Source of the DNA: Phytophthora quininea
Taxonomy: Eukaryota; Oomycota; Peronosporomycetes; Peronosporales; Peronosporaceae
Length of the DNA: 64,000 nt
Reading direction: 5' to 3'
Assembly (NCBI GenBank): GCA_011947345.1
Contig: JAAVTG010000981.1
Location: 1 to 64,000, forward strand
Shown here: positions 54,503 through 64,000 of the stretch, one piece after another
Position numbering within the stretch: the first letter of the stretch is position 1
Layout: the number at the start of each line of letters is the position of its first letter
The notes under the pieces: model-generated
Databases searched by the model: none
Told to the model about the DNA's origin: nothing
The model's input: the letters and a program-made list of their open reading frames with translations, nothing else
Program-made: the position numbers and the translations under genes

Positions 54503-55115
54503 CTAACTTCCACGTCGGTATTTAAGCCACAACATGTAGGCAGGGTCACCCAGAGCCTCAGCAACTGTTCTACCCTCCGTCTTCACGCGCAATACCAATT
54601 TCAAATAATCCGGGGACACTTGACGATCACGCAAAGGCGCAGCAGCCCCGGCTGAAGCTGTTTCGAGAGACCCTCGAGTTCGGGCCGCTTGGCCATTGAC
54701 ACCAGAAGCAACGCGATGCGTTCTTCGGGGAACTTCTGGACCAACGTAGAGAAGATGACGGCGTTGGAAGCGTACAAGTTGTTTTCACCTTTGGCTGCTC
54801 GGAATTTGAGCACGTACTTTAGCCAAGCAAACATGGTATCGTCGGTGAGAGGCACCTTCTTAGCCACCACTTTCTCCAGCACCGTGGTTGGGTATGTCTT
54901 CGTCGACCAAGGTGTGAGTTTTAGTCTCAAAGCAGCATTATTGATGACTCCTCTTTCTTCACTGGTGTCGGTGGCGGTGGCTGTTGCTTGGACGCGCAGA
55001 GACCGCTTTCCGGTGATGACGGCCATGACTGGCTTGATCTCCGTTGCCGTTGAAACTACAGGGAGACTGCGACGAAAGTCACCACAGTCAGCAACAGGGT
55101 CAGACAACGACGCAT
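54503..55115 (-). pseudogene. RxLR effector gene 2b with two frameshifts
   Basis: Identical through the coding region to 2a, including leader and C-terminal breaks. A 6-base deletion just downstream (about 54485) distinguishes 2b and 2c from 2a. Confidence 0.8.
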
Positions 55116-55539
55116 GGCGGTTCTTCTTGGCGCTTGGTTCTTGGCTGCGAGATGAGAGCTGGAGGCAAGCTCAAGTGACCTGCTCTAGAAGAAAGTGATG
55201 CTTGCTATAACTACCCGCAGTTCGTCATCAAACAGTTCTTAGGAACTGTAATGGATGAGTAAGAGAACCTGGACGCTGTGGATGTAATCCAAGCCAGGGC
55301 GGGGTTGCGGGACCCGAACATCCCGGTCCAATGCAATGCGCACGCCGCGCTCGCCAGTGACCACGTATATCACTCTCTGCATACCCACCTTCCTTCGACT
55401 GCCATCCCCGTCTAAAGTGTGCAGTAGTACCTACAAACGCAACGCAGCGTGGCAGCAGCGCCGCTCAGCCTCATACGCGTTGCTTCGTGCTCGAAACACT
55501 ACGCAACGATGCTCAACCACGAACTGGACCCTTAAAAAC

Positions 55540-56261
55540 TCAAGCGTTGACAGCTCCTCGAATCGACTGCACCTCAACTTCGCCCCAGCTCGCAATGCCT
55601 TCTTTCAATGAGCGCATCGCGTTTCTCGATACCTCGAACTCGGGTCGGTGCATCTTCATGAACGCAACACGCTGCATGACAACGACGAGTTCTTCGTCGT
55701 CCTCGTCGTTATCAGCGCCACCAATAGTAGTTGCACCGTCAGAATCCTGTTCACTCACAGTTCCGATGTGATCTCGTTGCTGTCTGTCAACAGAAGACGA
55801 TAGTTCCAAATGGACGTGTTGATATCGCCGCCCACCGCATCCCCTTCATCAGATCTAAATGTTGGCTGCGAGCCACGACATACTGACAGCCTCGAGTGAT
55901 CATGTCGTGCTTGAGACCCAGCAGAACCTGTCTCCGCTCCCACCACTCCTTAGGCAGGTGGATATGTCTGCACAACGGGCTTGCTTGCACTCCGGTTAGA
56001 AATGCTGATAGCAACGTTAGAAATGACCTGAAGCCCCGCCATCATGGACTGGGCGCCAGCCACAGCCAGCTGTTGTCCGTGCAGGAGTTCTCGGAGTGCG
56101 ACGTTGGCGCCCACGACGTCCAGGATTTGGGCACGAGCGCTGCGAGGGCGCGTCTGCAGCGTCGTGAGCTCCTTCTCTAGCGCTGGCACCTGTGTCTTGA
56201 GCTTGTCCACTTCGTCCTGGCGCACCAGATACGACGGCCGTCGTCGCTTACGTTCCACCAT
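55540..56261 (-). pseudogene. M96-like G copy with internal deletions and lost acceptor
   Basis: Has the same two exon-2 deletions as the 26030 copy and the intron-acceptor deletion of copy H; one base is also missing at the LDLMK|G junction compared with 26030. It combines lesions of both lineages. Confidence 0.8.
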
Positions 56262-56382
56262 CACGGAATTAGAAATGGTACAATCATTATCTAAAAGACA
56301 GCAAGCAACGAGACGGATGAGATTGTTGTCTTCATGCAACGTGCAGCAAAAATGTGCATCCAACGGTCGAGATTTCCATGCA

Positions 56383-56820
56383 CTATGGAAATCTGCGCTT
56401 CAAGGTGATGGTGGTCCGAGGCGATATGAAAACTGAAATGGACGCGATGTTGTCGTCGGATAATTTCGCAGTCAACTTAACGAAGATCGAGGTGGTGGAA
56501 GCCAAGTGATCGTCTTCACCTATGGCCTTTCGATACTTGAGCGCGTACATCAACCACTCGAACATAGTCTTGTCATCGGGATGCACCCCGTCAGGCACCA
56601 ACTTGTCCAGCATTCTGGATGGATATGCCGTGCTCGACTAAGGTTTGAGTTTCAGTCTCAAAGCAGCTGTAGCGAGGACCCCTCTTTCTTCAGAGTCATC
56701 GGTGGCGGTGGCTTTTGCTTGGACACGCAGAGACCGCTTTCCAATGGCGACGGTCTCGACTTGATAGCGTTCGGGAGCAGTTGAAAGTGCAGAGGTGGTT
56801 GCGACAAAATGTTCAGGCAA
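56383..56820 (-). pseudogene. RxLR effector pseudogene 1d
   Basis: Fourth copy, 2985 bases from 1c, with the same stop at 56638-56640. Confidence 0.75.
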
Positions 56821-57487
56821 AGCTTCGTGAGCCTGTTAAGACTGATGATAGACTAGGTACGAGTCTTGGTCTTGGCTTTCTGCGCTGTCAGCGTAAACGT
56901 TGGACTGTAGCTGGGACCTTAACTCAAGGGAACTCAAGACTTTGATTGGAGGTGCCTTGAAAGTGGAATCCTGGCTCTCGAGGAGAGGTCCCATTTGCCT
57001 GCTTTTTGCTCTGGTTCGATGAACCCGCACACTCACTTTGTCCAGTGTAGATCTTAACGGCCTCGGATCTGAACCGAATGAGTCTCCGTGTGCGCGGAAT
57101 CAGCAGCGCAAACTATCCGCTGCTGTCGATGCGTGACGGAATGGAGGACTAGAGGCACCGCACTCGCCGCGACATGGGCCAATCGACGATAGCGCCGTCC
57201 CGTCACCAGGTAGCTTTCAGCATAATAAGTTTGTGGAACTGCAAACTTGCTAAGCGTGGCAGGTACCGCCTTGAGACCCGTCAGTGGATCGCGTCGTTAC
57301 TCGCTATGCATGAACTAATACGCACACCATGGACAGAGCCGAGGAAGCCACTTAGAATACAAGAAAAAGGGGAGGAAATCTAGGATGCGTATGGCAAAGG
57401 TAGCTATTGCGGAATTTGTAGTAGCAGAGGATGCTCGGCCCGAGCCGTACAATTCAGGAAACTGTGTTAAGGCTAAGCAGTCTACGT

Positions 57488-58100
57488 CTAACTTCCACGT
57501 CGGTATTTAAGCCACAACATGTAGGCAGGGTCACCCAGAGCCTCAGCAACTGTTCTACCCTCCGTCTTCACGCGCAATACCAATTTCAAATAATCCGGGG
57601 ACACTTGACGATCACGCAAAGGCGCAGCAGCCCCGGCTGAAGCTGTTTCGAGAGACCCTCGAGTTCGGGCCGCTTGGCCATTGACACCAGAAGCAACGCG
57701 ATGCGTTCTTCGGGGAACTTCTGGACCAACGTAGAGAAGATGACGGCGTTGGAAGCGTACAAGTTGTTTTCACCTTTGGCTGCTCGGAATTTGAGCACGT
57801 ACTTTAGCCAAGCAAACATGGTATCGTCGGTGAGAGGCACCTTCTTAGCCACCACTTTCTCCAGCACCGTGGTTGGGTATGTCTTCGTCGACCAAGGTGT
57901 GAGTTTTAGTCTCAAAGCAGCATTATTGATGACTCCTCTTTCTTCACTGGTGTCGGTGGCGGTGGCTGTTGCTTGGACGCGCAGAGACCGCTTTCCGGTG
58001 ATGACGGCCATGACTGGCTTGATCTCCGTTGCCGTTGAAACTACAGGGAGACTGCGACGAAAGTCACCACAGTCAGCAACAGGGTCAGACAACGACGCAT
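57488..58100 (-). pseudogene. RxLR effector gene 2c with two frameshifts
   Basis: Copy of 2b at a distance of 2985 bases with no coding difference seen. Confidence 0.8.
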
Positions 58101-58524
58101 GGCGGTTCTTCTTGGCGCTTGGTTCTTGGCTGCGAGATGAGAGCTGGAGGCAAGCTCAAGTGACCTGCTCTAGAAGAAAGTGATGCTTGCTATAACTACC
58201 CGCAGTTCGTCATCAAACAGTTCTTAGGAACTGTAATGGATGAGTAAGAGAACCTGGACGCTGTGGATGTAATCCAAGCCAGGGCGGGGTTGCGGGACCC
58301 GAACATCCCGGTCCAATGCAATGCGCACGCCGCGCTCGCCAGTGACCACGTATATCACTCTCTGCATACCCACCTTCCTTCGACTGCCATCCCCGTCTAA
58401 AGTGTGCAGTAGTACCTACAAACGCAACGCAGCGTGGCAGCAGCGCCGCTCAGCCTCATACGCGTTGCTTCGTGCTCGAAACACTACGCAACGATGCTCA
58501 ACCACGAACTGGACCCTTAAAAAC

Positions 58525-59297
58525 TCAAGCGTTGACAGCTCCTCGAATCGACTGCACCTCAACTTCGCCCCAGCTCGCAATGCCTTCTTTCAATGAGCGC
58601 ATCGCGTTTCTCGATACCTCGAACTCGGGTCGGTGCATCTTCATGAACGCAACACGCTGCATGACAACGACGAGTTCTTCGTCGTCCTCGTCGTTATCAG
58701 CGCCACCAATAGTAGTTGCACCGTCAGAATCCTGTTCACTCACAGTTCCGATGTGATCTCGTTGCTGTCTGTCAACAGAAGACGATAGTTCCAAATGGAC
58801 GTGTTGATATCGCCGCCCACCGCATCCCCCTTCATCAGATCTAAATGTTGGCTGCGAGCCACGACATACTGACAGCCTCGAGTGATCATGTCGTGCTTCA
58901 GACCAAGCAGAACCTGGTTTCGTTTTGGTTTCGAAGTGAGGTGCACTGATGTCACTTAAACTATGTCTAACGACTTCCTATGCCCGTACCAGCTCAAGCA
59001 GAACCTGTCTCCGCTCCCACCACTCCTTAGGCAGGTGGATATGTCTGCACAACGGGCTTGCTTGCACTTCCTAACAGCAAATGTCTTCCCAGTTCATATT
59101 CGGTTAGAAATGCTGATAGCAACGTTAGAAATGACCTGAAGCCCCGCCATCATGGACTGGGCGCCAACCACAGCCAGCTGTTGTCCGTGCAGGAGTTCTC
59201 GGAGTGCGGCGTTGGCGCCCACGACGTCCAGGATTTGGGCACGAGCACTCCGAGGACGGTTCTGCAGCGTCGTGAGCCTCTCCTCCAGCGCTAGCAC
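58525..59297 (-). pseudogene. M96-like G remnant with extra insertion
   Basis: The deleted exon 2 as in 55540, further split near 58917-59000 by about 85 bases flanked by CAAGCAGAACCTG on both sides. The intron keeps its acceptor (CTAACAG... at about 59070), unlike copies H and 55540. Exon 1 has lost its first part (the basic region). Confidence 0.72.
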
Positions 59298-59589
59298 CTG
59301 TGTCTTGATGCCGTCGACGGACTGAAGAGATTATTGTCTTCATGCAAGCTGCATCAAAAACGTATTTCCAAGCGGCTGAGATTTCCGTGGCCACTATGGA
59401 TGCGCTTCATGGTGATGTATCGGGTTGGTGATCCAGTCGATGTGAGGGTTTGTTCAGACGGCATGAGATGAAGTGACTGTGGAGAATTATTGAATGATAT
59501 GCTACGGTAGCAGTAGTATTCTTCGCTGTCGGTCAAGCAATCCAATTTCGTAGGACTGTGGAAAACGTCGCATTGATTTGGCTCAGGCT
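59298..59589. other. Breakpoint region between M96 remnant and RxLR 9
   Basis: Short pieces related to the M96 exon 1 upstream region and, in reverse, to 39240-39345. No gene. Confidence 0.5.
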
Positions 59590-60261
59590 TTAAGCACTAC
59601 GTCTTAAAGCCTTAGCCAAATCAATGCGTCGTCGTAGCTTCGACTTGAACACCTCAGTTACGTACCTAACCCACAACATGTAGGCAGGGTCACTCGCCAA
59701 TTCGACAGCCGTTCTACCCTCCGTCTTCACGCGCAATACCGATTTCAAATATCCCAGGGACACTTCACGTTCTTGCAACAATTTTATCACCGACGGCTGA
59801 AGCTGTTTCGAGAGATCCTCGAGTCCGGGTTGCTTGGCCATGGACACCTGAAGCAACGCGATGCGTTCTTCGGGGAACTTCTGGTTCAACGTACGGATAA
59901 TGGCGCTGTCGGTAGCGTAGTAGTGGTTTTCACCTTTGGCTGCTCGGAATTTGAGCACGTACTTGAGCCAAGCGAACACGGTTTCGTCCGTGACATCCAC
60001 CTTGTTAGCCACCATCTTGTTGAACACCGTGGAAGGATATGTCTTCTTCGACCAAGGTGTGAAGGTTAGTCTCAACGAAGCCGTATTGATGATTCCTCTT
60101 TCTTCACTGGTGTCGGTGGCGGTGGCTTTAGCTTTGACGCGCAGAGACCGTTTTCCGGTGATGACGGGCTCGACTTGCTTGCCCTCCGAAGCAGTTGAAA
60201 GCGCAGAGGCGACGGCGACGAGAGTCATCACTGTCAGTAGCAGAGCCAAAACACGACGCAT
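59590..60261 (-). CDS. RxLR effector 9, intact
   Basis: A 223-residue protein: signal peptide 1-20, RSLR at 38-41, EER at 53-55, then the conserved W/Y-containing part (TPWSKKTYP, FAWLKYVLKFRAAKGE, LWVRYVTEVF) and a C-terminal extension of about 14 residues rich in Arg/Lys (SKLRRRIDLAKALRRSA) not present in RxLR 5. No frameshift or stop. Predicted to be secreted and to enter plant cells, as in characterised family members; target unknown. Closest relatives by eye are RxLR 4 (effector part) and 5 (C-terminus). Confidence 0.92.
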   Translation of the reverse strand: MRRVLALLLTVMTLVAVASALSTASEGKQVEPVITGKRSLRVKAKATATDTSEERGIINTASLRLTFTPWSKKTYPSTVFNKMVANKVDVTDETVFAWLKYVLKFRAAKGENHYYATDSAIIRTLNQKFPEERIALLQVSMAKQPGLEDLSKQLQPSVIKLLQEREVSLGYLKSVLRVKTEGRTAVELASDPAYMLWVRYVTEVFKSKLRRRIDLAKALRRSA

Positions 60262-60516
60262 GGCTGCTCTTCTTGTCAGTTAGTTGGTGGGCTTGGTTTG
60301 TTGATGCTTAGCTGGAGGTCGCAAAATGCGAGATGTCGCTACAGGTAAATCTCGCTTCCCACCAACAGACAGCGGGACCCGCACATCCCGGTGGAAAAAA
60401 TATTACGGAGATCGAGTCAACTTAAATTCCAGTGCGCTATCGACAAAACACTCGCCCTGGCAAGGTAACTTGATACTGAGATTGATGAAGCCTCTTGTAG
60501 ATGACTAGCATCCGTT

Positions 60517-62223
60517 TTAGCAAGCCATGCAGCCGACTGAACATGCCGTTGGCATGGCAGACTTGGCAGAAAGCTTCCAATTGTCTCCTGCACAGCAGGA
60601 ACACCCATTTTCATTGCCTGCACAGGCACAAGAGCAGCTTTTGTCACCGCGCTGCAGTCGGTCGATCGTGAGCGTGTTCATCGTGTCGTGGCTGTGATAC
60701 ATGTTGAGGAAAAAGCGGTTCTGCAGCCGTTGAGGCACCTTGTGCGGGAACATGTGGAGCTTGGCCATTAAAAAGCGCTTCATCGCTACGAACGTTGTGC
60801 CATCGGCGTTCTCGTGACCAGTGAGCACCACGCCGGTGGAAATGTCCTTCCGAATGCGGCTGGACGTGTCGTACGGGTGCAGATCGTCTCGGTCCACGTA
60901 GTCTGTAGCTAACACAGCCGACTTCTTCCCGAAGCGACAGTAGAAAATCCCGTTCGACTCGAACTCCGGCATCTTTTCCAAATGCTGCTGCCTTCACTCA
61001 CGCGAGATACAACGTGCTGGTGCGTGAAGTTGCATCGAATCGTGCCAAAGGACTGCGGATTCAAAAGAGTTAGCGTGATACTTTGCAAGCAACGTGAATT
61101 TGACGCACCTCACGATCCGCAGTAGTGCCTAAAGCCCTGTTCATCGCCTCGTCTTTTTCAGCATATTGCTGGTAAATCGCGCGCGCCACTTGAAACACAG
61201 ACACGCCTTCGTAGTTGGAAACGGCAAAGTGGACGCAGTAGTGCTTGCCAAATTTGTCAAACATGTCCGAGTACTGGTAGGGCTGGTTGATATCGAGTCC
61301 TCGGGCTTTTGCTCGATAAACTTGTAGGTCATGTCTAGCTTTTCTTTACGGAGCGTCAGAATCATTTTCTTTCGCTCGTGTAGGTCCTTCGGAAGGTGAA
61401 TATACGATTCCATCGGAGTCATCAGTGCCATGCGCTGTTCAGTTCACAAACTAGTAAGTACGGCATTAATACACCTCAGCAATGTTGCATCATATTTTAA
61501 CGCACCACATCACTGACGGGCGAAAGCGCCAGCATGGCCATGACACTTTCTGCGTAAACCTTTTGCTGCGTAGCAAGAGATTTCAACAGCTTGTTCCTCC
61601 CTTCACTCTCCATTAGAAAGAACGACTTGTATTTTTCACGGCCATGGCGTCTGCACTTGTTTCTTCGTTGCAGCTTCTTCGCCTTCAGTTGTTTCTGCGC
61701 TTCCAAATATTTGATTTCCTTCCGCAGCATGCCCAGTTCGTCCTATTAAAAATATTAACAATACATTCTCCAGGCTGATAATAAAACACTAGAGACGCAC
61801 CTCCATCGTCTCGTCATCCGTGACTTCCTCCTCTTCCTCGACTGCTCTCTTTGCAGTTTCTAAATTGTCAGCATTTCTAAGCGGCAGTATTGGTGGTGGA
61901 ATTGGCGGCAGCGCGTGCTGTAGCAAACTCTCTTGGTGTCTCTTCTCCTGCTCTTGAGCTAAATCCTGCAGTTCCTCTTCGTCTGTGGTGGGGGACTGCT
62001 CACTCCCGTTCTCAGGAGTCGATGGCAGCAAGAAGTCCAAGTCTGGGAACTGGTCCAAGTCTGGGAACTGGTCCAAGTCCACAGCGCCGTTACTGCTCTC
62101 CAGCGTCGTCTCTAGGTCTGTTAGCAACTCGGCAGCGTCCAGGAAGCCCAAGATGTCATCGTCCATCTCGTCCAGAGCCCCTGCAATCGGTGGAGAACTG
62201 ACAGCGACGTGCTTTCCTTCCAT
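60517..62223 (-). CDS. Divergent M96-like protein with acidic start and Cys-rich tail, four exons
   Basis: Exons 62223-61801, 61742-61506, 61434-61109 and 61052-60517; donors GTGCGT (three times), acceptors ATAG, ACAG, GCAG. Exon 1 is acidic with a doubled DLDQFP repeat; exon 2 has MLRKEIKYLEAQKQLKAKKLQRRNK, a basic coiled coil; exon 3 begins shortly before YIHLPKDLHERKKMILTLRKEKL; exon 4 has ATDYVDRDDLHPYDTSSRIRKDI. The tail is Cys-rich (SCSCACAGNENGCSCC), unlike the other members. Frame breaks near 61303 and 60982 (three T for four) each need one base; the total is then 508 codons. Presumably a regulator, but no function is known. Confidence 0.72.
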
Positions 62224-62387
62224 TTCTGTATCAATTTCTAAATTAAAGCAGTATAGTCCTAACGGACGGACGATTTGCACAATAATGGCACGAAGAAGCC
62301 TTGCCGGACTTTGAAATGGAGACAAATTGTGAATGGGAAACACTCGATGCAAGATGTATTAACACGAACCCACAGTGCTCACAATAC

Positions 62388-63575
62388 TTACGGGGTGTGC
62401 TTGGTTTCCTCCAAGAGCTGATAGGCGTAGTAGTGAGCTCCACGCTCGCCAAGCTCCTCCGTCAGCACCAAGTAGATCGGACATGCACGCAGAGCAGGAC
62501 TCACACGACCCTTGTCGAACAGAGAGTTGAGGAAAAGATCCTTCTTCGTGAAGTAGTCCAAGTTCTTCGGCGCCAGACCGCCCGTGATGTAGAAGCCGCC
62601 ACGAGGCAGGTACTTGAGCATCGCGTTGCCAGCCTCACGGCCGTACGCGCCCACGAAGATCTCCAGCGTCTGGTTGCACAGCTCGTTCGTCTTGGCGTTC
62701 TCGCCGATCACCTTGCCCTGCTGCGTGTTGGCCTGCAGGAACTCCTCGTGCACCTTCGGGTCCACCTTGTCCGGGAACTTCTTGGCCAGGAACGAGTAGA
62801 TCGTGGCCAGGCCGGGGCCGCTGATAATACGCTCCACGGAGAAGCGCTTGCCGCAGCCCAGGTTCGCCTTGATCTCGTTGTACAGTTCGATCTCGATCTC
62901 ATCGGCGGGGGCGAAGTCGGTGTGGCCACCTTCGCACGGGAAGCACGAGTACTGGCCATCGGTGCCGGGAGTCAAGAAGCACTCACCGAGACCGGTGCCG
63001 GCACCGACGGTGGCCATCGGGGCGGTCGGGTCCTTTGGTGCATCGTTCAGCACGATGTACTCGTGGGGACGCAGCGTCAACAGACCGTAGCCCATGCCTA
63101 CGAAGTCGTTGATGAGGCGGACCTTCTTGATGCCCAACTCTTTTTCAAGGCCTGGGCCGTCGATCTTCCAGCCGAACTCGACGTTGGTGAAGTTGACGGT
63201 GTTGTCCAGGATCGGGCCGGCACAGGCCAACACGCACACTTGTGGGATGCGATCGACAATCTTGGCCTCGTTGAGGAAGAGGTGGCAGACTTCGGCGAAG
63301 CTGGCGTGCTTCTCGTTCAGGTACTTCTTGGAGAAGAGCATTTCGCCTGGAGCAATGTCACCGGTCGTGTGCTTGGAGCCGTGCGGGATGTTCCACAGCG
63401 ACAGACGCGTGTTAGTACCGCCGCAGTCGCCGGACATGATCAGGTCCATGTGAGGCGGCATCGGGGTCGACACGTTGGTCGCCACCGAGTCGTCGTTGCA
63501 GCATCTAAGCAAACTATAAAGTGCTGTGAGCAGCCATCCAGGTTGATATCACTACAACGACGTCACGTACGACAT
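62388..63575 (-). CDS. Glucokinase 3, full length
   Basis: A 373-residue glucokinase: glucose + ATP to glucose-6-phosphate. The tiny exon 1 (63575-63571, ATGTC) is joined across a 66-nt intron (63570-63505, GTACGT...TTAG) to a single large exon (63504-62388). Motifs in order: SGDCGGTNTRLSLW, CACAGPILDNTV, INDFVGMGYG, ATVGAGTGLGECFL, EGGHTDFAPADEIEIEL, VERIISGPGLATIY and GRVSPALRACPIYLV. It lacks the middle introns of glucokinases 1 and 2 and their hydrophobic tail. The stop codon TAA lies inside a donor-like GTAAGT, so a further 3' exon is possible. Without breaks, GC-rich third positions: the ancestral, expressed copy. Confidence 0.92.
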
Positions 63576-63934
63576 GGAGAAAGGATTCCGCACAAAGCGT
63601 TTGAGCGGTCGAAAGTCGATTCGGAATTGGAGATCGAGATGGCCAGCGCCTCGAGCCTTTGTCGAACGCTACCACGTGCACCAGCGTCAAAGGGACTTCA
63701 ACTCGCGCGGCCAACTGTCCAAAACCACCACCATGGAGTTCTGCTTCTCTGCTTGAGCCTCGGGCGCCCACGTAGTGGGAAGGGGGTTGCCAGATTTCTT
63801 CACAGCTCGATCTCCATACGGCATTGTGGGGAAGCCTCTATCGATACCGTGACAACGCTCCATGCCGGTTGCCTCCCGCTTCAACATGACTTTCGTTTTT
63901 ATGCCGATTGCGCAGGGACCCGTCGACAGCTGCC

Positions 63935-64000
63935 ATGAATCAACTGAGTTCCGTGTTGAAGGAAGGCGGTCGTTTGATTTGCAAGAAGCTGCAGCAAGAG
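63935..64000 (+). CDS. Start of an unidentified reading frame, continues outside window
   Basis: MNQLSSVLKEGGRLICKKLQQE is open to the window end, divergent from glucokinase 3. Too short to assign. Confidence 0.35.
   Translation, partial: MNQLSSVLKEGGRLICKKLQQE

Larger units (their letters stand above)
53000..58955. repeat. Tandem duplication, 2985-base period
   Basis: Matching points (53398/56383, 54503/57488, 55540/58525) are all 2985 bases apart, with hardly a difference. Each unit has exon 1 of an M96 gene, RxLR pseudogene 1, the spacer, RxLR gene 2 and a deleted M96 exon 2. A related pair with a 3023-base period lies at 23460-29100 (second unit interrupted). Confidence 0.9.

Noticed and set aside
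53000..58955. CRISPR-like or satellite array
   Set aside because: The repeat is a direct duplication of gene-sized units, not short spaced repeats.
62301..63938. 545-codon reading frame on the plus strand
   Set aside because: It is the antisense of glucokinase 3, made open by high GC at third positions; no domain is recognisable.

Overview
The window reads as nuclear DNA of a plant-pathogenic oomycete, most likely a Phytophthora or close relative. The evidence is (i) a family of small secreted proteins with a signal peptide, an RSLR motif and an EER motif about 12 residues later, the RxLR effector layout; (ii) about a dozen copies of the family usually named 'M96 mating-specific protein' in Phytophthora genomes; (iii) very short introns (55-71 nt) with GTACGT/GTAAGT/GTGCGT donors; and (iv) C-terminal pieces of the oomycete bZIP factor family. 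No tRNA, rRNA or CRISPR was seen. The species cannot be told from the sequence.

Layout. 1-14.0 kb: three M96-like genes (A and B minus, C plus), a decayed Crinkler-like NTPase and a bZIP fragment, split by a Ty1/copia element (4366-12292) that carries a MULE transposon inside its gag zinc knuckle. 14.6-18.3 kb: two secreted lipase-like alpha/beta hydrolases, divergently transcribed. 18.3-23.8 kb: a bZIP remnant and four more M96 genes (D-G). 22.6-32.3 kb: two tandem copies of a unit made of [M96 - dead RxLR - RxLR]; the second copy was hit by two different hAT transposons. 32.3-39.2 kb: a block of [RxLR - glucokinase - unknown gene - RxLR][RxLR in head-to-head orientation], with an apparently complete pogo-like transposon inside the shared promoter. 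39.3-51.8 kb: a second copy of that block, its glucokinase cut from its upstream region by a 6.5-kb LINE, ending in a chimera of an RxLR leader and antisense M96 sequence. 51.8-59.3 kb: three further copies of the [M96 - dead RxLR - RxLR] unit, two of them a 2985-bp tandem repeat. 59.6-64 kb: an intact RxLR gene, a divergent four-exon M96-like gene with a Cys-rich tail, a full-length glucokinase, and the start of one more reading frame.

Only two RxLR genes are fully open (38606-39232 and 59590-60261); the rest carry frameshifts, stops, deletions or insertions. Many breaks are single missing bases in short homopolymers, and correcting their count makes every gene model a whole number of codons. 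Some 'pseudogenes' may therefore be assembly errors. The window looks like a rapidly duplicating, transposon-rich effector region in which effector genes, M96 genes and metabolic genes (glucokinase) are copied together and recombined.
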